64,000 nucleotides of DNA, from contig NZ_CADIJM010000011.1 of NCBI RefSeq assembly GCF_902859585.1, forward strand, positions 1-64,000. Reading direction: 5' to 3'. Shown here piece by piece: positions 18,596-27,776 of this stretch; within the stretch, counting starts at the first letter, position 1, and each line of letters starts with the position of its first letter. Under the pieces are notes generated by a model, which had not been told where the DNA came from, made no database searches, and saw only the letters and a list, made by a program, of their open reading frames with translations. Made by a program: the position numbers and the translations under genes. This stretch comes from Achromobacter animicus (lineage in GTDB: Bacteria > Pseudomonadota > Gammaproteobacteria > Burkholderiales > Burkholderiaceae_B).

Positions 18596-19073
18596 TTCGT
18601 CATTTGCCAATAGGTTGAGACAAGATGCTGTGCGGTTGCACTGCATCCGACTTCATATCGGGTGGGCTCCGTGGAAGTGACTAAGTCAACGTGACTCTTA
18701 ACCCGCGCCTTTACGACGCATCGATGCATGGTTGCTCACGAGTCATTGCTCGTCGCTGTGCATCATTTCACCGCTGGTGGGGGTGTTGACATGGGGCGGG
18801 GTTGTTCAAAGTCGCATCGACCAGTCACAGCTTCGATTCATTTACAGTCACGAGATCCGTTAAACAGGGCAACGTAGTCTGCTGGGGTCAAGCACGAGGG
18901 CTGATGTATCAAATTTAATCCACCCCGAGGATGAAGTTGGCAAATTAATTGCCCAATACCCCGCTTATGTTTCTACGGAAGAGGCACTTTCGGCATATCC
19001 GGTAAGGTAGAATTTCCGCAGTTTCCGATGATTGGCGCACGCCAATTTGGTGGTGGCATTTAGTGGGGTATTA
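18596..19073. other. non-coding left border of the O-antigen locus
   Basis: About 480 bases lie between lipA and the first glycosyltransferase, with no convincing gene on either strand. Base composition shifts from GC-rich to clearly AT-richer near 18600. A consensus TTGACA stands at 18786-18791, but no good -10 follows at the right distance. No terminator hairpin with T-tract after lipA, no tRNA and no insertion-sequence end was found. It probably contains the promoter and leader of the plus-strand operon. Confidence 0.5.
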
Positions 19074-20111
19074 ATGGCCTTTTTCCCAATTTTCATGTCG
19101 ATCGTTTTCGTCGTGCGCAACCGTTCGAACGATCTTGAAAAAATACTAACCGATGCCGCCTCTTGCATTGCCTCGTTGGTTAGTGAATATGAAATTATTG
19201 TCGTCGATAACGCTTCCAGCGACGACAGCGTCTCCGTGCTTAAAACGCTTACGGGGGAACGTGGTCTTCCTAATTTGCAGATATATGCATTGACCAAGGA
19301 GGTCGATGCTGACACTGCGTCGTGGGTTGGCCTGGAGAATGCATTGGGTGATTTCGTTGCTGTTATTGATCCCTTGGCTGACAGTGTGGAATTTCTGCCT
19401 GAAATGCTTGAAAAGGCAGTCAGCGGCGCCGACGTGGTGTTTGCCAGTAACCAGCGAAAGGTCGCGCAGTCGGTTGCCTATCGATTGTCTTATGCCGTAT
19501 TCAACGGGTTATACAAGCGCTTCAACGGCATTCATCTCGCTAAAGAAGCTCCCCAATACAGAGTGTTGAGTAAGCGAGTCGTCAACTTTATTCTTCAGCA
19601 TTCTCAGCCGGCGATGACGTATCGGCATCTCCCGGCAACTGGAGGATTCGCACGCGTTAACTTGAATTACCGCGCGGAACCGAAGGTTGCGCACACCAAG
19701 CGACTGGGCGAAAGTGTCGACCGAGGCATGCGGTTGATGGTGTCTAGTACCCGTGCGCCGATGCGTATTGTCACCTCGTTATCGTTATTTGGCGCGGTCG
19801 CGAATCTTTTTTATTCCATCTACGTTCTCGTGGTCGGATTGCTAAAACCCGACGTTGCGCCTGGCTGGATTAGTCTGTCACTCCAGCAATCAGGGATGTT
19901 CTTTCTTATCTCTCTTGTCCTTCTAGTACTTGGCGAATACATCCTGCAGATGGTTAGCCTGTCGAATGAAGGGCCGCTTTATCATGTTGGGCAAGAATTT
20001 ACTAGCGCTCGCATGACCCGGCATGAAAAGTTGAATATTGAGGAGATTGGAACCACTCCGGCAGGCGCTTCGGACAATGGGTCCGAGCGGGTCGCCAAAT
20101 GCCAACCATAG
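19074..20111 (+). CDS. family-2 glycosyltransferase, GtrB/DPM1-like with two C-terminal membrane helices
   Basis: This 345-residue enzyme probably moves a sugar from a nucleotide donor onto undecaprenyl phosphate at the cytoplasmic face. The GT2 fold begins at VFVVRNRSNDLEKI; EIIVVDNASSDDSV (about 40-53) is the nucleotide-binding region. Two hydrophobic helices (about 225-250 and 270-295) follow, as in GtrB and ArnC. The Asp motif is atypical (AVIDPLAD in place of the usual DADLQDPP-type motif). I use the ATG at 19074, preceded by GTGGGG; an ATG at 19095 is also possible. It overlaps the next gene by 13 bases. Confidence 0.8.
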   Translation: MAFFPIFMSIVFVVRNRSNDLEKILTDAASCIASLVSEYEIIVVDNASSDDSVSVLKTLTGERGLPNLQIYALTKEVDADTASWVGLENALGDFVAVIDPLADSVEFLPEMLEKAVSGADVVFASNQRKVAQSVAYRLSYAVFNGLYKRFNGIHLAKEAPQYRVLSKRVVNFILQHSQPAMTYRHLPATGGFARVNLNYRAEPKVAHTKRLGESVDRGMRLMVSSTRAPMRIVTSLSLFGAVANLFYSIYVLVVGLLKPDVAPGWISLSLQQSGMFFLISLVLLVLGEYILQMVSLSNEGPLYHVGQEFTSARMTRHEKLNIEEIGTTPAGASDNGSERVAKCQP

Positions 20112-21268
20112 ACAATTATCAGGATGCAATCGTTGTGGGTGGCGGATTCTACGGAGCTGCCATTGCCATATATTTGGCGAAGCAGCGCGGATTCAAACGT
20201 ATCGTACTGGTGGAGCGAGAATCCGCACTGCTGAAGCGTGCTTCGTACAATAATCAAGCTCGCGTTCACAACGGGTACCATTATCCGCGCAGTTTCACGA
20301 CCGCATATCGGAGCCGCGTTAATTTGCCCAAGTTTGTCCGGGACTGGCCCCAGGCGGTAACTCAGGACTTCACGAAGCTTTATGCGATCGCGCGCCGCAA
20401 CTCCAAGGTCACTGCCAAACAATTTGAACGTTTTTGCCGTGAGATTGGTGCAAGCATTCAGCCTGCCGAGCCGTCGCTTCGAGCCTTGTTCGAGCCACAC
20501 TTGATCGAGGAAGTATTTCTGGTCCGTGAATATGCTTTTGACTCGACCAAGTTGGCGAGTTGGGCGATTAAAGAACTGGAGCATTGTGGCGTGCATGTCC
20601 ATCTGCAAACGCAAGTGATCTCAGTATCCAGGGGGCCGAAGCACGACCTGAAGGTGGTCATGACGCACGCAGATGGGTCTGAAATGTGTCTGAGTTCCCC
20701 GTATGTCTTTAACTGCACATACAGCGGACTGAATCAGTTCACGGGAGATTTTCCCGGCACCAGGACGCGCCTCAAACATGAAATAACCGAGATGGCGTTG
20801 ATGAAGGCCCCACCCGCACTTGAGGGCCTAGGCATTACGGTCATGGACGGTCCATTCTTCTCGATGATGCCATTTCCCGCGCGTGGATTGCATACGCTTT
20901 CGCATGTGCGTTATACGCCTCACATGCATTGGAATGACGAACAAGGTATCAGTCCGTACGACAGGCTAGAGCACTATGAACGCGCCACGCGAGTAGAGCG
21001 CATGGTTCGGGATGTAGGGCGATATCTGCCTGCGGTGCTCGAAGCTAAATACGTTGAATCGTTGTTTGAGATAAAGACTGTCCTGATGAAGAACGAGGGA
21101 GACGACGGCAGGCCAATTTTGTTCGAGAAGCACTCGGAGCTTCCCGGCTGCTACTCTGTGCTGGGCGGAAAAGTTGACAACATATACGACGTTCTCGAAA
21201 AACTGGATTCCGAGGCTTTCCCCTCCCCGGTAATCGCCGAGAGCGCCATATCCGGAGTATCGAGATGA
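20099..21268 (+). CDS. FAD-dependent oxidoreductase (DAO fold)
   Basis: This 389-residue flavoprotein has an N-terminal dinucleotide fold AIVVGGGFYGAAIAIYLA (about 10-27) with the acidic ribose-binding residue in VLVERE. A striking NQARVHNGYHYPRS stretch (about 52-65) is the part of the DAO family that contacts flavin and substrate. It has no signal peptide or membrane helix. Between a glycosyltransferase and a Rossmann protein it may oxidise a sugar or a lipid-linked sugar; the substrate is unknown. It ends in an ATGA overlap with the next gene, so the block is translationally coupled. Confidence 0.75.
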   Translation: MPTIDNYQDAIVVGGGFYGAAIAIYLAKQRGFKRIVLVERESALLKRASYNNQARVHNGYHYPRSFTTAYRSRVNLPKFVRDWPQAVTQDFTKLYAIARRNSKVTAKQFERFCREIGASIQPAEPSLRALFEPHLIEEVFLVREYAFDSTKLASWAIKELEHCGVHVHLQTQVISVSRGPKHDLKVVMTHADGSEMCLSSPYVFNCTYSGLNQFTGDFPGTRTRLKHEITEMALMKAPPALEGLGITVMDGPFFSMMPFPARGLHTLSHVRYTPHMHWNDEQGISPYDRLEHYERATRVERMVRDVGRYLPAVLEAKYVESLFEIKTVLMKNEGDDGRPILFEKHSELPGCYSVLGGKVDNIYDVLEKLDSEAFPSPVIAESAISGVSR

Positions 21269-22059
21269 ATAATGCGTTAATTGGGTATTCGGGGTTCGTC
21301 GGATCCACGCTTCTCAAACAGGCATCCTTTGATGCGCGCTTTCGTTCCACGAACATCGCCGCCATCGAGGGGCAGTCTTTCGATACAGTGGTGTGCGCTG
21401 GCGCTCCAGCTCAGAAATGGATCGCCAACCGAGAGCCGGAGGCCGATCTGCAAAAGATCGAGGGACTAATCGCGCACCTGAAAACCATCCGTTGCGAGAC
21501 CTTCGTTTTGATAAGCACGGTCGACGTATTCAAAGAACCGATAGCTGTGGACGAAGCGACGCCGGTGGTGGAATCGGGGCTACATGCATATGGTCTGCAT
21601 CGCCGATTGCTCGAAAAATTTGTTGAGCAACACTTTCCGGCTCACCTTATTGTGCGCCTACCTGGGCTTGTGGGTCCGGGACTTCGCAAGAATGTCGTTT
21701 ACGACTTTCTGAACACGAATAACCTGCATGCCATTGAGAGCCGTGGAGTATTCCAGTTTTACCCCATGGTGAACCTCTGGTACGACATCCAGACAGCGCT
21801 CAAGGCCGGCCTGAAGCTGCTCCACCTTACTGCAGAACCGGTCAGCGTAGCCAAGGTGTCCAAGGAGGGCTTCGGGAAACTGTTTGACCAGGAACTTCCC
21901 GGGACGCCGTCCACCTACGATATGCGGACCATCCACGCTGCGACTTTTGGGAGCGTGGGTCCATATCAGTATGGTGCTCGTGAAACCATTCAGGCTATCA
22001 GGGCGTATGCGCAGTCCGAGCCGCTTACGATAAAGACCGATTCGGGGGTGATATCTTGA
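21265..22059 (+). CDS. Rossmann-fold sugar dehydratase/reductase-like protein
   Basis: The 264-residue protein begins NALIGYSGFVGSTLL, an NAD(P)-binding GxxGxxG motif of the extended SDR type. A catalytic Thr/Ser appears in VLISTVDVF (about 74-82), but the usual YxxxK is YGLHR (about 112-116), with Arg in place of Lys. It could still reduce a ketone, or serve as a partner of the adjacent flavoenzyme. The shape is closest to RfbD-like reductases. It overlaps its neighbours at ATGA and TTGA, so the genes are read as one unit. Confidence 0.68.
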   Translation: MNNALIGYSGFVGSTLLKQASFDARFRSTNIAAIEGQSFDTVVCAGAPAQKWIANREPEADLQKIEGLIAHLKTIRCETFVLISTVDVFKEPIAVDEATPVVESGLHAYGLHRRLLEKFVEQHFPAHLIVRLPGLVGPGLRKNVVYDFLNTNNLHAIESRGVFQFYPMVNLWYDIQTALKAGLKLLHLTAEPVSVAKVSKEGFGKLFDQELPGTPSTYDMRTIHAATFGSVGPYQYGARETIQAIRAYAQSEPLTIKTDSGVIS

Positions 22060-22892
22060 GGTTGGCCATCTCCAACATCGCCTGGGATATCAGTGAAGAC
22101 GAATCGATGGCGGCGCTGCTTAAACGGCACGCAGTGGATGCTATCGATGTCGCTCCGGGCAAGTATTTCGCGCAACCCGCGAAGGCATCCGATAAGGATA
22201 TCGCACGCGTAAGAACGTGGTGGGCTGATCGCGGCGTCGAACTCACGGGCATGCAGGCGCTGCTATTTGGTACAACGGGCTTAAATCTATTTGGCACGCG
22301 CGAATCGCAGGACGCCATGCTCAGTCATCTCGGGGCGGTATGTCGGATAGGTGCGGGCTTAGGCGCAAAACGAATTGTTTTTGGTTCGCCGAAGAACAGA
22401 GACCGTTCCGGACTCGACGATCGAAAAACCATGGACACTGCAGTGGCCTTTTTCAGACGCCTTGGAGACATCGCTCACTTTCATGGTGTGCGGATCTGCC
22501 TGGAGCCCAATCCGACGTGCTACGGCGCCAACTTTATGACTTCTAGCGGTGAAACGCTTGAAGTCGTACGCTTGATAGACCATAAAGCCATTGGAATGCA
22601 ATTGGACACGGGCGCACTTGCCATCAATGGCGAAGATCCAACCACTGTCCTTCAAGATTGCGCATCCCATGTTTACCACGTCCATGCGAGCGAGCCAGAG
22701 TTGCTGCCGCTGGGTGACGGTGGAGTGGATCACGCCAATGTCGCCGCTGCTCTGAACCAATATCTGCCCGATCATGTGGTCTCGATCGAAATGCTGGCCA
22801 CCCAGACTGAGGCGCATGTGACGTCCATCGAGCGAGCACTGGCCGTGGCAATACGGCACTACCGGAACGAGAGTACTGAGGTTCGCGGATGA
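22056..22892 (+). CDS. TIM-barrel sugar isomerase/epimerase (xylose-isomerase-like)
   Basis: This 278-residue AP-endonuclease-2/xylose-isomerase-like barrel probably isomerises or epimerises a sugar. All four expected metal ligands are visible: Glu in ICLEPNPT, Asp in MQLDTGALA, His in YHVHASEPE and Glu in VVSIEMLA. The start is a TTG at 22056, overlapping the upstream stop as TTGA, with a GGGGGTG Shine-Dalgarno-like run six bases before it. Within the operon it may act on the sugar handled by the neighbouring FAD and NAD enzymes. The exact substrate is not known. Confidence 0.75.
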   Translation: MRLAISNIAWDISEDESMAALLKRHAVDAIDVAPGKYFAQPAKASDKDIARVRTWWADRGVELTGMQALLFGTTGLNLFGTRESQDAMLSHLGAVCRIGAGLGAKRIVFGSPKNRDRSGLDDRKTMDTAVAFFRRLGDIAHFHGVRICLEPNPTCYGANFMTSSGETLEVVRLIDHKAIGMQLDTGALAINGEDPTTVLQDCASHVYHVHASEPELLPLGDGGVDHANVAAALNQYLPDHVVSIEMLATQTEAHVTSIERALAVAIRHYRNESTEVRG

Positions 22893-23245
22893 AGTGGCTT
22901 GTCTTGATTCTTGGCATTGCAGCAAACGCCTCCGCCAGCGTCCTGGTCAAGATAGCGATGACGCCGCCTCGCAAATTTCCGACACCCAGCGAGCCACTGG
23001 TCGCGTTGCAAAATTGGCCCTTCTGGCTCGGCCTCGCACTATATGGAATGGCTTTCCTGCTTTACGCAGCCGCGTTGGCCCGCCTGCCGCTGAATGTCGC
23101 CCATCCGGTGCTGACAGCAGGCGCGATCGCAACGGTGGCGGTGTGCTCGGCAGCGATATTTCGAGAGCCGTTCCCCTGGACGACTGCACTCGGTATTGCA
23201 ATGGTAATCGCGGGTGTCGCCCTTATAACGGCCCGGGTGGGCTAA
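22889..23245 (+). CDS. small four-helix membrane protein, SMR/EamA (ArnE-like)
   Basis: This 118-residue protein has four predicted membrane helices: KWLVLILGIAANASASVLVK, WPFWLGLALYGMAFLLYAAAL, the segment around AHPVLTAGAIATVAVCSAA, and TALGIAMVIAGVALI. It belongs to the small-multidrug-resistance/EamA superfamily. Members located in polysaccharide operons, such as ArnE/ArnF, are thought to flip undecaprenyl-phosphate-linked sugars. Its place between a GtrB-like and a DPM1-like glycosyltransferase supports a flippase role here (inference). It overlaps the TIM-barrel gene at ATGA. Confidence 0.75.
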   Translation: MKWLVLILGIAANASASVLVKIAMTPPRKFPTPSEPLVALQNWPFWLGLALYGMAFLLYAAALARLPLNVAHPVLTAGAIATVAVCSAAIFREPFPWTTALGIAMVIAGVALITARVG

Positions 23246-23258
23246 AGGCAATAAAAAC

Positions 23259-24071
23259 ATGAACTTCAATGTCTCACCGGAACTTCGGGCGAGCTGGCAG
23301 ATACCGACATTTCAAACGGCCTTATGGAGCGGCCGCAGGCATCCTTGGTGCGTGGCCATTCCTGTTATCAATGAGGGAAACCGGATCAAGCGTCTGCTGA
23401 CGAGAATGGCTGCCCTGCAAATTCATGATACAGCTGACATCATCATCGTCGACGGGGGAAGTTCCGATAACTCGCTGAACTTGGAATCCCTACGGCGTCA
23501 TGAAGTCAAGGGGCTATTAGTTAAAACTGGGCCTGGCAAGTTGAGCGCCCAATTACGCTGTGTTTACGCTTTCGCACTCGATCAAGGCTATGAAGGCATT
23601 ATCACCATTGACGGGAACGATAAAGACGATCCGGAAGCGATACCGCGCTTTATCGAAGCTCTAAAACAAGGCGTGGACTTTGTCCAGGGCTCACGCTTTA
23701 TCCCGGGAGGCGTAGCGGAAAACACACCTATGTCCCGACATTTGGCCATACGGTACATCCACGCGCCGATGCTCGGCCTATTTTCGGGCTTTAAATGGAC
23801 GGATACGACCCAGGGTTTCCGTGCCTACAGCAAACGTATGCTGCTCGATCCCAGGGTTGCGCCGTTTCGGGATGTGTTCATGACCTACGAGCTGTTGGCG
23901 TATCTGTCGTATCGTGCGCCAAAAGCGGGTTATCGTTGCTTGGAAATCCCGACAATACGTCGTTACCCCAAAGGAGAGATTCCGACGAAGATATCCAGCT
24001 TTAAGGGCAATCTGTCCGTGCTGGCAGTTCTGGTCAAGGCTTGTATGAACTTTTATTCACCGAAGAAATAG
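23259..24071 (+). CDS. family-2 glycosyltransferase (DPM1-like, soluble)
   Basis: The 270-residue protein has a GT2 fold: CVAIPVINEGNRIKRLL (about 31-47), DIIIVDGGSSDNS (about 62-74), and the Asp-rich GIITIDGNDKDDPEAIP motif (about 110-126) characteristic of dolichyl/undecaprenyl-phosphate sugar synthases. It has no C-terminal membrane helices, unlike the 19074 gene. It may make a second polyprenyl-phosphate sugar or complete the first. It lies 13 bases after the flippase-like gene. Confidence 0.8.
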   Translation: MNFNVSPELRASWQIPTFQTALWSGRRHPWCVAIPVINEGNRIKRLLTRMAALQIHDTADIIIVDGGSSDNSLNLESLRRHEVKGLLVKTGPGKLSAQLRCVYAFALDQGYEGIITIDGNDKDDPEAIPRFIEALKQGVDFVQGSRFIPGGVAENTPMSRHLAIRYIHAPMLGLFSGFKWTDTTQGFRAYSKRMLLDPRVAPFRDVFMTYELLAYLSYRAPKAGYRCLEIPTIRRYPKGEIPTKISSFKGNLSVLAVLVKACMNFYSPKK

Positions 24072-24123
24072 GGTGTATGGTTTCGACTCGGAATCGCGCA
24101 CTCGAGCGGGTTAATGTTGACCC

Positions 24124-26110
24124 GTGGCATACCCCATGCGGGTTTTCTTGCGTGCGATCCTTCTCGGCGCAGTTTTCGGGGTTTTTGGTCACGCGTTGAT
24201 CGGCTTTGGCTTTCTACGACCAGCTGCCGGGGAAGCGGTCAATCGCGTTGACATCCATGCCACTGGAACAAAAAACGCGAATTCAAAAGGCGCAGAAGTT
24301 TGGTTTCGTGGCGCATTTGAAATTGGTGAAAACAAAAAAATCCCGTGGGATAGGTTTGAAGTGGATTCCTCTTGGGTGAAGCGCGATGGAATTTATATTT
24401 CCCATTTGATGCAGCCCGGGGTCGCTTCCCTGAAATTCAAGGGCCTCATTCGGATGCATTCGCGACGAACCCGTATTCCGGGATTGTCATATTGAAATGG
24501 GAAAACAACGAGAAAGTTGTTGACCTCTATTCGAAGCGTAATGGCGTAAGGGACGTTATCGTTGCACCGGGGGCATACAAGAATAGGATAACGTATCCGA
24601 TCATATTGTTGTCCTTCGTTCTTCTTGGATTCTCGCTGGCAGCAGTGTTCGTTCTGCTCAATTGGCGTAATCTCTACCGCTGGATTTTCTTTCTATTTCT
24701 TTTGATGGCGGCGTATCTAACGCTGGCGGCCTATTACCCCGGAGTCTATTCCAACGATTCCGCGGATCAATTGCGCGAGGCGATGTCCGGAATTTATTGG
24801 GATTGGCATCCGCCTCTCATGGCATGGGTTTAGGCTCAACTCATTAAAGCGACGGGAAGCATTGAATCGCTATTGATCCTGCATCTGCTGGTGCTGTCCA
24901 TCGCTGCGGTTTTTTGGGCACGAATTCTTGAAATTTCAGGTTTGTACGTCTGGACCCTCTCGTTGCGCTCTTTCTCGCAACTCCCGTTGTCATAAATTTT
25001 TCGGGGGTGTTGTGGAAGGATGTAGGCTTTTCATTTTCGTTGTTTCTATCTTGCGGACTTGTGGGTGTGGCATATATGAAACGGCGCATATCGGCGGTCA
25101 GAACTATCGCAGTTCTATGCCTGTCGGCCTACGCATTTGGCGTGAGAACAAACGGGATATTTGCGTTAGCTCCTGTCATGATTATGTTGGCCTGGACGAT
25201 CATAGCGCAGCGCAAACCCGGATCCTCGCAACGCACCACGACCGCATATTCTGCGATCGCTTCAATATTTATTCTCGCCGCAGTCGTTGGAGGTGTGCAA
25301 CTTGTATCGTATGGCTATATCAAAGCGCAAAAGCGCTACCCGATTCAGTATTTGGAATTATATGATATAGCAGGAATTTCCAGCATAAGCGGTGTGGACT
25401 ACTTTCCTGAATATATAAAGACGACGCCTCAGTATAGGAAGGATAAAGTGGCCGAGGAATATGCTAAATCCATTTTATGGGGAAACGCGAACAATCTCAT
25501 AATGCGTCGGCCCGATGGTTTGCCATCTTTGTTGCCGCGCAATACCGATGCTGGCTTACAGGCCGAGTTGCGTGCTAGTTGGTTGAATGCGATTTCCAAT
25601 GAATCTTCAGTCTACATGAAGCATAGATTCGCGGTCTTTAATTTTTTAATGAGTGAAGGGTATTATCCAAGCCATACTGATCGCAATTTGATTCTGCAAG
25701 CGCACTTCGCTAGCGAGAAAAGGGTTCCCGACGTTTTTGATTTTCGCGTTCCCGGAGCGATGAATGCGAAGATGGTTGTCTCGAGCATCCTGAAATTGTC
25801 AAATGGATCATTTTTATATGTTGGTTGGTTCTGGCTTATTCTGTTAACGTTCCAACTGTTGATCGGGTTGACTGTCATGCGGCCTGCTAGAGTTGGCCTC
25901 GTCATCGCTATGGTATCCGCATCCGGTCTGCTCTATATTTTCCCATATATTGTTGTTGCGCCAGCCTCCGATTTTCGCTACCTGTATTGGAGTGCGCTGG
26001 CTGGCGGATTATCAGCAATATTAATCTTGGCCCACACAGCAAACGCGGTTCACGAAAAGCTGGTAAGCGTTTTCTCTAGAAGGCGCGAAGTTTGCAAAAG
26101 CGTGCCGTAG
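24124..26110 (+). pseudogene. broken polytopic membrane glycosyltransferase (GT-C-like)
   Basis: One long gene is spread over three reading frames. The first piece (24124 to about 24460, frame 1) holds a signal-anchor and part of a periplasmic-looking domain. The second (about 24450-24833) holds two membrane helices and the GT-C-like loop with YSNDSADQ and DWHPPLMAW, then stops at TAG (24831), probably from a TGG Trp codon. Coding sense resumes in that frame to about 24940, then shifts again into the frame that ends at 26110 (first readable as RLDPLVALFLATPVV). Two frameshifts plus one stop make a full product impossible. It is the last gene of the plus block and is similar in plan to the two minus-strand membrane proteins at 26284 and 27777. 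Confidence 0.8.
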
Positions 26111-26283
26111 TAAGACCTTGCGCCAAAGCCAATTAGATCCCTGCCAGTTTATTTGGAGAAAATCGATGTCGCTCTGTAGGCGACTCTTCGACAACTCGCG
26201 GTAAAATCATCCGGCTTTGAGCCGTCTGTTTACTGGATGAGGTTATGTTCTGGCAGGAAACGAAGTACTCGTGCCGCTCATGG
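26111..26283. other. convergent spacer between pseudogene and minus-strand block
   Basis: This 173-base spacer separates the converging arms of the O-antigen locus. A small CGGCT/AGCCG hairpin (26212-26224) is followed by a short T-rich run and could be a weak terminator. No gene, repeat or insertion-sequence remnant was recognised. Confidence 0.4.
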
Positions 26284-27645
26284 TCATCGCGTTCTAAATC
26301 TTGCCGGTAGCTCGAACAGAAACCGAATCTGATATGCGGTGAACACTACATAGGTCGGGAGTAGATATCGGAAAGATGCTGCTTGGTTGAGCAGAAAGAA
26401 GCTACCGAGATACGCTGTCGCCAGACAGATCAGCATTTTGTCGTGGCGCCCATACCCACGCCAAGCGAAGAAAAAAACGATGACAGACAGGGGCAGCCAG
26501 AAGATTGGCAGAAGTACGGCCTGTGCCGGCCCCTGAATACGGTTCAGTTCCTCGAGGACGTTGGCGGCGTTAGTGCCGGGCACACACGTGTCGAGGTTTT
26601 CCTGCAGCACGGGCCACGGTTTCACGCATGCAATTCGAGTCTGGAGATACCCTCGGCACAAGCCAAGCATACATTCATAAATTCTCAGCTTCGTCCTGAG
26701 ATATAACATTGGGTGCCTGAGAATCATTCGAAGCCACCTGCTTTTGATTTCGTCCGCGTGGGCCATGATTGCCGTCGTCGGAATCGCTGCTTTGTCACCC
26801 CAAAGAATGGTATCAATCGTGACGAACGAATGTTCTTTCACGGCTTTGGTCGTGTCGGCGAGGCCGTCGAAGGTAACTGCCGGGTCCAGTTCCATACCGA
26901 TTTCTCGCGCCACACGGTTAGCCCCCAGGAGTTCCCAGGCCGGCGCAGCTGCAGAACTACTTGCACCTTGGAAGCCGATTAAGGAAGGGACCCAGTTGAT
27001 GGCACCCACGGCCGCTATGGTCGTTGCCACCAGAGCGATTTTAATAGTCTTCGACGCGTTCTGCAGCTTTGCAATAAATAGCCAAACAAATGGCAGGAGC
27101 ACCAGCGAATTTTGCCTGAAGCCGAACAGGATCAGACAAGATAGTGGAAACACGAAGAACACCGATACGAAAGCCGACCGTTCCAACGCGTAAAGAGAGG
27201 CCACAATCCCTAAAATCGCTACGAGTGTCCATACGTCCGGGACGATGAAACTTGTGTAGGCAAATACCAACGGGATCATAAAAGGCACTGCCACCCACCA
27301 CGGCCGGGTACTGGAAGTGAAACAGATCCAAGCAATACCACTCAATAGCAGACAGACAACTTGCGCGGCATGGAAGTACGGGCCTGCGAACTCCGTCGCC
27401 GCGAACGGGACCATAAACCAGGTCATCGTCGGGGCCAACCAAAGTTCAAGCCCCCAGGGAATCTCTAGTTTTCCCACTATGGTGAAGGCCCCGGCCCACC
27501 TGGCTAAGGTATCTGACATCGAGATGCCAGGCGCGAAGCCTAGAAAAGACAGGGTGAACACTGCGGCCAGCAGCAGGCATGGCCCGAGTTTCTCGAGGGT
27601 GGCTAGGCTTTCGGACATACGCTTGCGTACAGTGTTCTCAGCCAT
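26284..27645 (-). CDS. polytopic membrane protein, GT-C-like (paralogue A)
   Basis: This 453-residue protein has many predicted membrane helices. Its N-terminal loop MSDTLARWAGAF (acidic, after helix 1) followed by LAPTMTWFMVPFAA fits GT-C enzymes that use polyprenyl-phosphate sugars in the periplasm. The C-terminal FRYLLPTYVVFTAYQIRF block is shared with its neighbour. Several cysteines and a basic loop ILRHPMLYLRTKLRIYECM precede a second periplasmic loop. I set the start at 27645 by alignment with the paralogue encoded just upstream; an ATG at 27702 is also in frame. It is the last gene of the minus block. Function is inferred only from topology and location. Confidence 0.75.
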   Translation of the reverse strand: MAENTVRKRMSESLATLEKLGPCLLLAAVFTLSFLGFAPGISMSDTLARWAGAFTIVGKLEIPWGLELWLAPTMTWFMVPFAATEFAGPYFHAAQVVCLLLSGIAWICFTSSTRPWWVAVPFMIPLVFAYTSFIVPDVWTLVAILGIVASLYALERSAFVSVFFVFPLSCLILFGFRQNSLVLLPFVWLFIAKLQNASKTIKIALVATTIAAVGAINWVPSLIGFQGASSSAAAPAWELLGANRVAREIGMELDPAVTFDGLADTTKAVKEHSFVTIDTILWGDKAAIPTTAIMAHADEIKSRWLRMILRHPMLYLRTKLRIYECMLGLCRGYLQTRIACVKPWPVLQENLDTCVPGTNAANVLEELNRIQGPAQAVLLPIFWLPLSVIVFFFAWRGYGRHDKMLICLATAYLGSFFLLNQAASFRYLLPTYVVFTAYQIRFLFELPARFRTR

Positions 27646-27776
27646 TAGATTCCAGATGAACGAGCACGATATGAAACGGAGAAAGGGCCGTCTGTTCATC
27701 ATCGCGACGTGAAGCTTTCAGAATATAGTTGGACTCGGACTTGCCAATCCAAGACCACTGCCCTTGTCGACTTCAA

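Noticed and set aside
18596-19073. tRNA, attachment site or insertion-sequence end at the left border of the O-antigen locus
   Set aside because: No cloverleaf, no direct repeat with the right border near 42.6 kb and no transposase remnant were found by eye.
25007-26110. Separate complete gene starting at 25007
   Set aside because: The frame is open upstream of the ATG with matching membrane-protein sequence, so this is the 3' part of the broken 24124-26110 gene.
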